From Firmicutes bacterium UBA3941 (GTDB lineage: Bacteria; Bacillota; Clostridia; Caldicoprobacterales; UBA3941), in the NCBI GenBank assembly GCA_002385665.1, contig DGDX01000116.1, positions 1 through 7,593 on the forward strand: 7,593 nucleotides of DNA. The letters run 5' to 3'. Below, one piece after another: positions 1 through 6,834 of the stretch. Positions within the stretch are counted from its first letter, which is position 1. Every line of letters begins with the position of its first letter. The notes below the pieces were generated by a model, which ran no database searches, had not been told where the DNA came from, and worked only from the letters and a program-made list of their open reading frames with translations. The translations under genes were made by a program, and so were the position numbers.

Positions 1-1437
1 CAGCCCAATTCCAGAAAGAATGAGATGCTCAACAACTTCCTGCGTCCGGGGCTGGAGGACCTGTGCGTATCCAGAACCTCCTTCAAATGGGGTATACCCG
101 TCACCTTCGACGAAGGCCACGTTATATACGTATGGATCGATGCCCTTTCCAACTATATAACAGCCCTGGGCTATTTAACCGATGATGACGAAAAGTTTAG
201 AAAATACTGGCCTGCCGATGTTCACCTGGTAGGTAAGGAGATCGTCAGGTTCCATACCATCATCTGGCCCATCATGCTCATGGCCCTGGGAGAGGAACTG
301 CCCAAGCAGGTTTTCGGCCATGGCTGGTTGATCCTGGAAGGAGGCAAGATGTCAAAATCCAAGGGTAATGTCGTTGATCCTGTAATCCTGGAGAAGCGAT
401 ACGGCCTGGATGCCCTCCGCTATTTCCTGCTAAGGGAAGTTCCCTTTGGGTCCGACGGGGTCTTTTCCAATGAGGCTCTGGTGAATAGAATAAATTCAGA
501 TCTGGCCAACGACCTGGGAAACCTTTTAAGTCGTACTGTGGCCATGATAGACAGATACTTTGACGGAATTATCCCTTCTCAGGGGGAATTGGAGGACGTG
601 GACAGAGACCTGATCCATTTGGCCCTGGAAACTCCCAGGAAGGTAGAGAAGCTCATGGATGAACTGTTGTTCAGTAACGCCCTGGCCGAGATCTGGAGGC
701 TGATAAGCAGGACCAATAAGTACATCGACGAGACCATGCCCTGGGTTCTGGCTAAATCTGAGGAACAAAAACCAAGGCTCGGTACGGTACTATACAATTT
801 GGCTGAGTCCTTGAGAATCATATCGATATTGATAAGCCCCTTTATGCCCGGAACACCGAAAGAAATCAGAAGACAGCTGGGCATTGAGGATGACGAAATC
901 CTGAAGACCTGGGAGAGCCTGTCTGACTTTGGTAAAATTCTTGCAGGCACCAGAGTATCCAAGGGAGAACCCATCTTCCCCAGGCTGGACGTTAAGAAGG
1001 AATTGGAGGAATTGGAAAAGAATCTGCCGACACAGTCTAAGGAGGAAGATCAAAAGGATGATAAGGGCCAAAAGACGGATGAGGAAAAGAAGGAGGAAGC
1101 AGAGGAAGTGTCTGAGATTACTATAGACGATTTCGCAAAGCTGGACCTTAGGGTTGCCAGAGTCATTGCAGCTGAAAAGGTAGAGAAGTCCGATAGACTG
1201 TTAAAACTCCAATTGCAGGTGGGAGAGGAAACCAGGCAGGTAGTATCGGGTATAGCAGAACACTATTCGGCAGAGGAATTGGTGGGCAAGGACCTCATAT
1301 TGGTAGCAAACCTAAAGCCCGTGAAACTCCGTGGCAACCTATCCCAGGGTATGATCCTGGCAGCATCCGACAAGGATGGTAAACTGTCCCTGGTTACAAC
1401 AGACAGGCAGATAGAATCCGGGTCTTCCGTAACCTGA
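1..1437 (+). CDS. metG: Methionine--tRNA ligase (MetRS), 5'-truncated by window edge
   Basis: This enzyme charges tRNA-Met with methionine in the cytoplasm. The reading frame is open from base 1, and the first visible codons (QPNSRKNEM) belong to the protein, so the ATG at base 25 is internal. There are 478 visible residues. Bacterial MetRS of this type usually has about 650, so roughly 170 N-terminal residues, including the HIGH motif, lie outside the window. Visible in order are the catalytic-core segment with VWIDALSNY (about residues 44-52), the KMSKS loop (residues 116-120, bases 346-360), and the helical anticodon-binding domain with N239 and the DETMPW segment (W248). A very charged Lys/Glu linker follows (about bases 990-1115), then a C-terminal Trbp111-type tRNA-binding domain (about 1117-1434; DLRVARV, SGIAEHY and NLKPVKLRG segments), which is known from dimeric MetRS. 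The TGA stop overlaps the tatD ribosome binding site. Confidence 0.97.
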   Translation, partial: QPNSRKNEMLNNFLRPGLEDLCVSRTSFKWGIPVTFDEGHVIYVWIDALSNYITALGYLTDDDEKFRKYWPADVHLVGKEIVRFHTIIWPIMLMALGEELPKQVFGHGWLILEGGKMSKSKGNVVDPVILEKRYGLDALRYFLLREVPFGSDGVFSNEALVNRINSDLANDLGNLLSRTVAMIDRYFDGIIPSQGELEDVDRDLIHLALETPRKVEKLMDELLFSNALAEIWRLISRTNKYIDETMPWVLAKSEEQKPRLGTVLYNLAESLRIISILISPFMPGTPKEIRRQLGIEDDEILKTWESLSDFGKILAGTRVSKGEPIFPRLDVKKELEELEKNLPTQSKEEDQKDDKGQKTDEEKKEEAEEVSEITIDDFAKLDLRVARVIAAEKVEKSDRLLKLQLQVGEETRQVVSGIAEHYSAEELVGKDLILVANLKPVKLRGNLSQGMILAASDKDGKLSLVTTDRQIESGSSVT

Positions 1438-1446
1438 GGTGATAAT

Positions 1447-2217
1447 ATGCTATTTGATACCCATGCCCATTTGGACGATAAAAGATTTGATCAGGATAGA
1501 GACGAACTGATCCGAGGCCTCCCGGACAGGGGGGTCTTTCGGGTCATCTGTCCCGGGATTGATGTAGAGTCCTCCGAAAGATGCATAGAGCTGTCGGAAA
1601 GATACGATATTGTCTACGCAGGGGTAGGTATCCATCCCCATGAAGCCGGCAGCGCAGGTGAAGATTATTTAGAGTCATTGCGTTCCATGGCGGCTCATAA
1701 AAAGGTTGTGGCCATAGGGGAGATAGGACTGGATTATTACTATGACTTTTCCCCCAGGGAAGTTCAGAAAAAAATATTCACAGAACAGATAGGGCTGGCC
1801 TCAGAAGTTGGTTTGCCCATTATAGTCCACAACCGGGAATCCCATAAGGATGTGCTGGATATCCTTAGATCCAATAAAGACATGCTGGTTGGGGGAGTAA
1901 TGCACTGCTATTCCGGAAGCTGGGACATGGCCAAACTCTTCCTGGACTTGGGTCTTTATATATCCCTGGGAGGGCCTGTAACCTTTAAAAATGCCAAGCG
2001 ACCCATAGAGATTGCAGAAAACATACCACTGGACAGGTTATTGATCGAAACCGACAGCCCCTATTTGACCCCGGTACCCCATCGGGGTAAACGAAATGAC
2101 CCGGGCCTGGTAGGATTGGTAGCTGAAAAAATCGCAATGATCAGGGGCATTTCACCGGATGAGGTGAGGAGAATAACCTTTGAAAATGCCACTTCATTGT
2201 TTAAAACGGAGGCGTAG
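1447..2217 (+). CDS. tatD: TatD-family metal-dependent hydrolase / deoxyribonuclease
   Basis: This 256-residue cytoplasmic protein has the usual TatD/YcfH/YabD length and a TIM-barrel amidohydrolase layout. The metal-binding motifs are all present: HAH at residues 6-8, Glu92 in GEIGLDYYYD, His128 in VHNRESHKD, His153 in HCYSGS, and Asp203 in ETDSPYLTP. Family members are reported as Mg-dependent 3'-5' DNases or RNases linked to DNA repair; the substrate here cannot be told from sequence. The start is set by the AGGTGAT site at 1437-1443, whose first base lies in the metG stop codon, with ATG three bases later. The 9-bp gap and the overlapping signal point to co-transcription, possibly coupled translation, with metG. 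This is the same order as metS-yabD in Bacillus subtilis. The gene looks intact. Confidence 0.95.
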   Translation: MLFDTHAHLDDKRFDQDRDELIRGLPDRGVFRVICPGIDVESSERCIELSERYDIVYAGVGIHPHEAGSAGEDYLESLRSMAAHKKVVAIGEIGLDYYYDFSPREVQKKIFTEQIGLASEVGLPIIVHNRESHKDVLDILRSNKDMLVGGVMHCYSGSWDMAKLFLDLGLYISLGGPVTFKNAKRPIEIAENIPLDRLLIETDSPYLTPVPHRGKRNDPGLVGLVAEKIAMIRGISPDEVRRITFENATSLFKTEA

Positions 2218-2241
2218 GCAGAACTAGCATAGCAGGTGATT

Positions 2242-2313
2242 ATGTGTGTTGAATTAGTAATACAAACAGTTGCTCTTACGATGGTAATAGGCGATCAAGA
2301 GCCCATTAACTAA
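2242..2313 (+). CDS. Possible 23-residue peptide between tatD and the terminator
   Basis: A short open frame (ATG at 2242, TAA at 2311-2313) begins MCVELVIQTV and ends DQEPIN. An AGGTGAT motif at 2234-2240 resembles the tatD ribosome binding site but sits only 1 base from the ATG (3 bases in tatD), which is tight. The peptide is mostly hydrophobic in its first 17 residues. It lies 24 bp after tatD and before the terminator, so it would be on the metG-tatD transcript. I do not recognise it. It could be a real small protein, a decayed remnant of a longer gene, or chance. Nothing beyond the start signal and position supports it. Confidence 0.25.
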   Translation: MCVELVIQTVALTMVIGDQEPIN

Positions 2314-2340
2314 GAAAATAAAGCAGCTCAAGATCAAAAG

Positions 2341-2383
2341 AATACTAAAAAAGCCTGTTTATAAGACAGGCTTTTTTAGTATT
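2341..2383. terminator. Bidirectional intrinsic terminator between tatD and the PBP gene
   Basis: A perfect inverted repeat has 18-bp arms (2341-2358 and 2366-2383) around a 7-base loop. The GC-rich core is GCCTGT/ACAGGC, flanked by A6 on the left and T6 on the right, so both strands give a hairpin followed by a U-run. It sits between convergent genes and would end both transcripts. The right arm contains the stop codon and last two codons of the minus-strand PBP gene, so that mRNA ends almost immediately after its coding region. Confidence 0.92.
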
Positions 2384-4454
2384 CCTCATCTTCGGGTGAT
2401 ATCCCATAATACTTCATAAAAATTTCTTTTACTATATCGAATTTTTCCCTGCCTTCTCCAGCCGGTACTTCAAGGGCGACCACAACAACCAGGGGATCCT
2501 GGGAGTCCGGGGTAAAGGCTGCCAGCCAGGCTATTTCCTCTTTCTCTTCGTCGTCCTTGTTATCCTTTTGGGCTGTACCCGTTTTAGCGGCTATGGTAAG
2601 GCCGTCTATGGCCAGTCTACGTCCTGTTCCACCTTCGTCTTCCACTACCCCTATAAGGGAGGGCAAGATGGTATCCACCCATTTTTGGGGGATGGCGGAA
2701 GGAATCCAAACCTCCCTTTCAAATTCTTCAAGGATCTCTCCTTCCTGAGACCTTATATCCTTTATAATCTTTGGTAGCACCATGTCACCTTGGTTTATAA
2801 AGGCCGTGTACATAGCCGCCATCTGCAGTGGCGTTACCAGGACCTCGCCCTGTCCGATGGCGGAGCTGGCCAGCAGATGCTTGGACCAGGTTGTTTCCTG
2901 TCTTTTTAAGATGGACCGTGAAACGGGAACATCAAAAGGCAAGGGCTGTCCTAATCCAAACCTGTTGGCATAGGATTCCATGGTATCATAGGAGGACTTT
3001 AAGGCAGCCCAGGCAAAGAAGATATTGTCGGACCATACCAGGGCCTTATCCAGGTTTACAGGGCCTTCCGGATGATTCGTCCGAACGATGGGCGGCGCAT
3101 TCCAATCCTCGAGCTTGGGAGTCCAGGAACGCTTTTGGGCCTCTTCCACTACGGTATTGGGATTTACTACCCCTTCTTCCAGAGCCATTACAGCGCTAAA
3201 GGGTTTTATGGTGGAGCCCGGAGGATAGAGGGCATAGGTAGAGCGGTTGATAAAGGGTTTATCCGGATGCTCTGTCAGCGCTTTCCATGAAGAGGGAAGG
3301 ACGCCGTTGGGGAATATGTTAGGATTGTAATCCGGATAGCTGACCATGGCCAGTACCTCGCCGGTCTTCCCGTTTAGCACGGTTACAGATCCTACATGGC
3401 CCTGTAGGGCTTTGTGGGCTGTTGCCTGAAGATCCGGATCCAAGGTCAAACGGATGGTATTCCCATGCTTGGCGGGTATCTCAGCGATGGTGGATTTTTT
3501 ATTGCCGTCTGCATCCCTTATATATAGGCTGTAGCCGGAAATCCCGTGGAGATGTTCCTCCATGGAGGCTTCAATTCCCTGCCTGCCGATAAGGTCCCTA
3601 TCCCGGTAACCTTCCTTCTCCTCCAGATCCTCTGCACTTACCCTCTGCACATAACCTACTATATGGGAATACAGTTCGTTGTTCAGATAGCGTCGTGAAT
3701 CCGTCACAAGGTTTGTGACCAGCATAACTCCCTTTACCGATAAAATCTTGTCCTTGAACTCTGCGCTGATGCTCAAGGGAAAATTCCTCAGGGGTACCAG
3801 GGTATCATCCCTTACCCAATCCTTTGAGAGCTCATCCAATATCTTTTCTTCGCTTAATTCCAGTAAGGGCGCCAGAGCTTTGGCAAATTCCTTCCGATCC
3901 GGAATTTTACCGGGAACACCCCCAACCGTATAGGCCTCACCCTCAATTGCTATGGGGTTATCCTCCCGATCCAGGATATCCCCGCGAAGGGCATGCTGGC
4001 TGGTTATTCTTACCTGATCCTCCTGATCCATGTCTGGGAAGATGAGAGAGGGTGTCCAAACTATCCTCCACTGTTTATCCTCCAGAACTAATGGGAGTGT
4101 GTACCGGGTTTCAAAGGAGTCAACTGTACCTGTATTAAAGACCACATCGATGGGAAGATAGGCCTCATCCCCTTCAATTAAGATCTCCTGTAGGGTTAAG
4201 TCGATACTGTTAAGTTCGATGGCAGAAAATATGGTTTCATATCTTTCTACAAAATTATCCTTGGCTATGGATTCCTGGCTTTCTTGGGACAGGGTTTCAT
4301 ACATCCCCTCAAAATCCAGCTTGGTCCATGCATCGGTATAGGATTTTGCAGTTTCCATGGGATTGGGTTGCCCACATCCCGCCAGTAAGCCCATGATCAA
4401 AATTATTGGTAGGTACTTCTTTAATAGTCGACCGATATTATTAAAGATATCCAT
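2376..4454 (-). CDS. Class B penicillin-binding protein, MecA/PbpC-type lipoprotein
   Basis: This 692-residue peptidoglycan DD-transpeptidase should be anchored to the outer face of the cytoplasmic membrane. A positively charged start (R9, K12, K13), a hydrophobic stretch and the lipobox LAGC, with Cys27 as the lipidation site, mark a lipoprotein signal peptide. Residues about 30-145 fit the NTF2-like MecA_N domain (ETAKSYTDAW, ending in WRIVWTPSLIFP). Residues about 150-320 form the PBP dimerisation region (RGDILDREDNPIA, GRQGIEAS). The transpeptidase domain carries S414-T-I-K, S476-D-N and K624-T-G, so all three active-site motifs are intact. The closest known relatives in layout are B. subtilis PbpC (PBP3), enterococcal PBP5 and staphylococcal PBP2a; some members have low beta-lactam affinity, which cannot be judged here. 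The start has a GGGGGA motif about a dozen bases upstream, a rather long spacing, but the next Met (residue 21) lies inside the signal peptide. It is convergent with tatD and divergent from yabE. Confidence 0.95.
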   Translation of the reverse strand: MDIFNNIGRLLKKYLPIILIMGLLAGCGQPNPMETAKSYTDAWTKLDFEGMYETLSQESQESIAKDNFVERYETIFSAIELNSIDLTLQEILIEGDEAYLPIDVVFNTGTVDSFETRYTLPLVLEDKQWRIVWTPSLIFPDMDQEDQVRITSQHALRGDILDREDNPIAIEGEAYTVGGVPGKIPDRKEFAKALAPLLELSEEKILDELSKDWVRDDTLVPLRNFPLSISAEFKDKILSVKGVMLVTNLVTDSRRYLNNELYSHIVGYVQRVSAEDLEEKEGYRDRDLIGRQGIEASMEEHLHGISGYSLYIRDADGNKKSTIAEIPAKHGNTIRLTLDPDLQATAHKALQGHVGSVTVLNGKTGEVLAMVSYPDYNPNIFPNGVLPSSWKALTEHPDKPFINRSTYALYPPGSTIKPFSAVMALEEGVVNPNTVVEEAQKRSWTPKLEDWNAPPIVRTNHPEGPVNLDKALVWSDNIFFAWAALKSSYDTMESYANRFGLGQPLPFDVPVSRSILKRQETTWSKHLLASSAIGQGEVLVTPLQMAAMYTAFINQGDMVLPKIIKDIRSQEGEILEEFEREVWIPSAIPQKWVDTILPSLIGVVEDEGGTGRRLAIDGLTIAAKTGTAQKDNKDDEEKEEIAWLAAFTPDSQDPLVVVVALEVPAGEGREKFDIVKEIFMKYYGISPEDEEY

Positions 4455-4494
4455 AGTTCCAGAGATTCCCCCTTCAAATTAACTTCCGGTATGA

Positions 4495-4503
4495 ATTATA
4501 CCA
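4495..4503 (-). promoter_or_regulatory. Candidate extended -10 promoter for the PBP gene
   Basis: On the minus strand the sequence reads TGGTATAAT, a perfect SigA -10 hexamer (4495-4500) preceded by the TGn extension. No convincing -35 box is found at the right distance; the extension may compensate. Transcription would start around 4488, giving a leader of roughly 35 bases before the ATG at 4454. Confidence 0.5.
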
Positions 4504-4543
4504 CAATAATTTCCCAAATCGTAGAGGGCGCTTTTTCACTCCA

Positions 4544-4556
4544 ACCTCTAGGAGGT
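4544..4556. repeat. Short inverted repeat ACCTC-TAG-GAGGT in the divergent promoter region
   Basis: Five-base arms (4544-4548 and 4552-4556) flank a three-base centre. It lies upstream of the PBP promoter and about 60 bases upstream of the yabE -35 box, so it could be a regulator half-site pair. It is short enough to arise by chance. Confidence 0.3.
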
Positions 4557-4562
4557 ATAAAA

Positions 4563-4593
4563 TACCAAAACTTTGGGTAAGGTAATTTTGGTA
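4563..4593. repeat. Inverted repeat TACCAAAA-N15-TTTTGGTA, possible operator
   Basis: Perfect 8-base arms at 4563-4570 and 4586-4593 are separated by 15 bases. The arm centres are about 23 bases apart, roughly two helical turns, which suits a dimeric DNA-binding protein better than a terminator: the stem is AT-rich and no U-run follows. It ends 22 bases before the yabE -35 box. No regulator family is assigned. Confidence 0.45.
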
Positions 4594-4615
4594 CAAGCTT
4601 AATTATTACAAAAAC

Positions 4616-4644
4616 TTGACAACATATTAAAATAGTATTACAAT
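4616..4644 (+). promoter_or_regulatory. SigA-type promoter of yabE
   Basis: A perfect TTGACA (4616-4621) is followed after exactly 17 bases by TACAAT (4639-4644), one mismatch from consensus. Transcription should begin near 4651, leaving a leader of about 40 bases before the ATG at 4691. This is the strongest promoter visible in the window. Confidence 0.85.
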
Positions 4645-4675
4645 TACCCCATCAACTCCCTTGATTAAGTTTTTT

Positions 4676-4683
4676 AAAGGAGG
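4676..4683 (+). promoter_or_regulatory. Ribosome binding site fixing the yabE start
   Basis: AAAGGAGG is an excellent Shine-Dalgarno sequence, 7 bases before the ATG at 4691. It decides against the in-frame TTG at 4661, which has no such site and would lie only about 10 bases from the predicted transcription start. Confidence 0.9.
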
Positions 4684-4690
4684 AAAAATA

Positions 4691-5839
4691 ATGGAACCAC
4701 AACAACAGAACATTCGCAAACTGTTATGTTATGTTTGCATTGTTCTGGCACTTGTCGGCGGTACGACGACAGGATTTGCCCATTACGTTCAGGAGGCCTA
4801 TAATGAAGTCACCATAAACGATAATGGGTATATCGTACAAGTTCAAACTATAGATAAAACAGTAAAGGAGCTTTTGGATAGATATGAAATAAACTTAGGC
4901 CCGGGTGACGAAATAACCCCAGGCCTGGAAGAACCCATAGAGGAAGATACGGAAATCAATATACGGCGCGCCTTTAAGGTTACAGTGGAAGCAGACGGCA
5001 AGTTTAAAACCGTATATCTGATTCAAGGAACTGTAGAAGACGCATTGAAGGAAGCCTACATAGTTCTGAAGGAAAAGGATTTGATTAACTACCCCCTGAA
5101 TCAGCAGGTCTTACCCGGGGACCATATCAAGGTCACCAGGGTGAAAGAAGAGATCCTGATAGAAAAAGAAACCATACCTTACAAGGTAGTTACCAAGGAA
5201 AACAAAAAGCTGGAAAAGGGAAAACAAAAGCTGGTACAGGAAGGGAAGGAAGGAGTAAAGGAAAGGGAAATACTCATAGCCTATTACGACGGCGTTGAGG
5301 TCAGCAGGGAGGTTGTAGAGGAAAGGGTATCGGTGGAACCGGTAGACAGGATTATAGATAAGGGTACCTATGTAGCTCCACCGGTATCCAGAGGTAGCAG
5401 TAAAAGGGAGAAAGTAACTACAAGCAAAACAACTAAGGGAAAAACCGTTAAGAAAAAATCTGAAGAGAAAAAAACAACAAAGAGTAAAACCACTAATACC
5501 AGTACCTCAAAGAAAAAAACGGGAAGCAAGACGACTTATCTCAGCCCAGGCACCTATACCTTCCAGGCAACGGCCTATATTCGAACCGGTAATAAGACCA
5601 GGACCGGGAAATGGCCCAAGGAAGGTATGATAGCGGTCGATAGAAGGCTGATACCTCTGGGGACTAAAGTATATGTGGAGTTCCCCGGTAAATGGGCCCA
5701 TTTGAGCGGCTATTATACGGCCGAGGACACGGGTGGGGCTATCAAGGGAAAGATCATCGACGTATTTATAGATACCGACGATGAATCAGTGGCAGCAAGG
5801 TTTGGCAGGGTAAAAAATGTAAAGGTGACAATACCCTAG
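4691..5839 (+). CDS. yabE: YabE-like cell-wall protein with DUF348, G5 and 3D domains
   Basis: This 382-residue protein begins with a short N-terminus and a hydrophobic segment (about residues 11-30), an uncleaved anchor or signal peptide, so it acts outside the membrane. Two DUF348 repeats (about 40-90 and 95-148; each contains TVK/VEDxL-like helices) are followed by a G5 domain (about 153-227). A 57-residue Lys/Thr/Ser-rich linker (228-284) leads to a C-terminal 3D domain (about 291-381) with its conserved aspartates D317 (AVD), D346 (AEDTGG) and D357 (IIDVF). The 3D domain has the MltA-type double-psi barrel, and relatives (B. subtilis YabE and YocH, Rpf-like stationary-phase survival proteins) are known or proposed peptidoglycan lytic enzymes. 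The cationic linker may bind wall polymers, which is inference. It has its own strong promoter and a terminator 36 bp after the stop, so it is probably mostly monocistronic. It is divergent from the PBP gene. Confidence 0.93.
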   Translation: MEPQQQNIRKLLCYVCIVLALVGGTTTGFAHYVQEAYNEVTINDNGYIVQVQTIDKTVKELLDRYEINLGPGDEITPGLEEPIEEDTEINIRRAFKVTVEADGKFKTVYLIQGTVEDALKEAYIVLKEKDLINYPLNQQVLPGDHIKVTRVKEEILIEKETIPYKVVTKENKKLEKGKQKLVQEGKEGVKEREILIAYYDGVEVSREVVEERVSVEPVDRIIDKGTYVAPPVSRGSSKREKVTTSKTTKGKTVKKKSEEKKTTKSKTTNTSTSKKKTGSKTTYLSPGTYTFQATAYIRTGNKTRTGKWPKEGMIAVDRRLIPLGTKVYVEFPGKWAHLSGYYTAEDTGGAIKGKIIDVFIDTDDESVAARFGRVKNVKVTIP

Positions 5840-5875
5840 TCATAAAAATGGTTAGACATATCTACCAGTAAGGGT

Positions 5876-5905
5876 AAAGGCAGGATTTAATATCCTGCCT
5901 TTTCT
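5876..5905 (+). terminator. Intrinsic terminator after yabE, abutting the rsmA ribosome binding site
   Basis: A perfect 11-bp stem (5876-5886 with 5892-5902; core GGCAGGAT/ATCCTGCC) closes a 5-base loop and is followed by TTTTCT. The U-run is short, so some readthrough is likely. The hairpin ends immediately before the AGGAGGGAG site of rsmA at 5906-5914. Confidence 0.8.
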
Positions 5906-5917
5906 AGGAGGGAGCAT

Positions 5918-6808
5918 ATGAGTCAGCTTACATCCCCCAAGGTTATAAGGGATATCTTGGAAAGGCATAACTTTAGGTTTAGCAAGAGCCTGGGGCAAAA
6001 CTTTTTAGCGGATAGGAATATAATAGAAAAAATTATTGACGGAGCAGGGGTTACGGGAGAGGATCTGGTATTGGAAGTTGGTCCCGGAATAGGTACCCTC
6101 ACCAAGGAGCTGGTGGCCAGGGCCAAAAAGGTAGTTGCCATTGAAATAGACAAGGGTCTTTTCCCTATCCTGGAAGAAACCCTGGGGACCCCATCCAATT
6201 TAACCTTGATTCATGGCGATATACTGAAGTTGGATTTAAAGGAGCTGACAGAAAGGGAGTTTGGAAGCCATGAATTTAAAGTGGTAGCCAATTTGCCCTA
6301 CTATATAACTACCCCGATAATAATGCGATTTTTGGAGGAGGGGCTGCCCTTTAGCTCCATAACGGTTATGATCCAGCGGGAAGTGGCCCAAAGGATGGCT
6401 GCCGGGCCCGGGGATAAGGAATATGGCTCCTTGTCGGTAGCGGTCCAATATTATACGAAGCCGGGGATACTATGTAGTGTACCGGCCAGTGTGTTTATAC
6501 CCCGGCCCAAGGTAGACTCAACGGTAGTTATCCTGGAAAAGCGGGACAGGCCGGAGGTTGAAGTCTATGACAGGGAATTGTTTTTTCGCGTAGTGAGGGG
6601 AGCCTTTGCAAAGAGGAGAAAAATTCTTTTAAACAACCTCACCACTGGAGAACTAAAGGAATGGGACAGGGAGATGATGCTGAATATCCTCAATATATCC
6701 GGGATTGACCCCCAAAGGCGGGGAGAGACCCTGACTATAGAGGAGTTTGCCAGGATATCCAACAACATGATAACAATATCCGAAAAAGAAGCCCAATATA
6801 GAAAATAG
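5918..6808 (+). CDS. rsmA: 16S rRNA (adenine(1518)-N6/adenine(1519)-N6)-dimethyltransferase (KsgA)
   Basis: This 296-residue enzyme dimethylates two adjacent adenines in the 3'-terminal hairpin of 16S rRNA, using S-adenosylmethionine, late in small-subunit assembly. The length is typical. Visible motifs are SLGQNFL (24-30), SAM-binding motif I EVGPGIGTLT (53-62), the acidic EID (76-78), D101, the catalytic NLPYY (125-129), and the family signature VFIPRPKVDS (192-201). A small helical C-terminal domain follows (about 215-296). The start is fixed by AGGAGG six bases upstream. The preceding gene is yabE, not rnmV, and a terminator hairpin sits just before its ribosome binding site. It must therefore depend on readthrough or on a promoter I could not identify. 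Its 3' end overlaps a terminator-like hairpin. Confidence 0.97.
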   Translation: MSQLTSPKVIRDILERHNFRFSKSLGQNFLADRNIIEKIIDGAGVTGEDLVLEVGPGIGTLTKELVARAKKVVAIEIDKGLFPILEETLGTPSNLTLIHGDILKLDLKELTEREFGSHEFKVVANLPYYITTPIIMRFLEEGLPFSSITVMIQREVAQRMAAGPGDKEYGSLSVAVQYYTKPGILCSVPASVFIPRPKVDSTVVILEKRDRPEVEVYDRELFFRVVRGAFAKRRKILLNNLTTGELKEWDREMMLNILNISGIDPQRRGETLTIEEFARISNNMITISEKEAQYRK

Positions 6809-6821
6809 GGTTTCTTTTTTT
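6783..6821 (+). terminator. Likely intrinsic terminator overlapping the 3' end of rsmA
   Basis: AAAAAGAAGCCC (6783-6794) pairs with GGGTTTCTTTTT (6808-6819) using one G-U pair, with a 13-base loop that contains most of the TAG stop. The right arm runs into a T-rich tract. The stem is AT-rich outside the three G-C pairs at its top, so efficiency is uncertain. Confidence 0.6.
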
Positions 6822-6834
6822 ATCCCCCAATTCA

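Noticed and set aside
25..27. ATG as the start of metG
   Set aside because: The frame is open back to base 1 with conserved MetRS sequence, and the family N-terminal half is missing, so this Met is internal.
579..974. 131-codon minus-strand open frame opposite metG
   Set aside because: It overlaps intact, conserved MetRS sequence on the other strand and shows no family features.
929..1126. Arg/Lys-rich 65-codon frame inside metG
   Set aside because: It is an out-of-frame reading of the charged MetRS linker; the basic composition follows from the A/G-rich codons.
2828..3199. 123-codon open frame opposite the PBP gene
   Set aside because: It is antisense to the well-conserved dimerisation/transpeptidase coding region, is rich in Arg/Pro/Trp as expected for a shadow frame, and has no ribosome binding site or known motif.
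4563..4593. The TACCAAAA/TTTTGGTA repeat as an intrinsic terminator
   Set aside because: The stem is AT-rich with a 15-base loop and is not followed by a U-run on either strand; no gene ends into it.
4661..4690. In-frame TTG as an upstream start of yabE, adding 10 residues
   Set aside because: It has no ribosome binding site, lies about 10 bases from the predicted transcription start, and its extra codons contain the AAAGGAGG site that serves the ATG at 4691.
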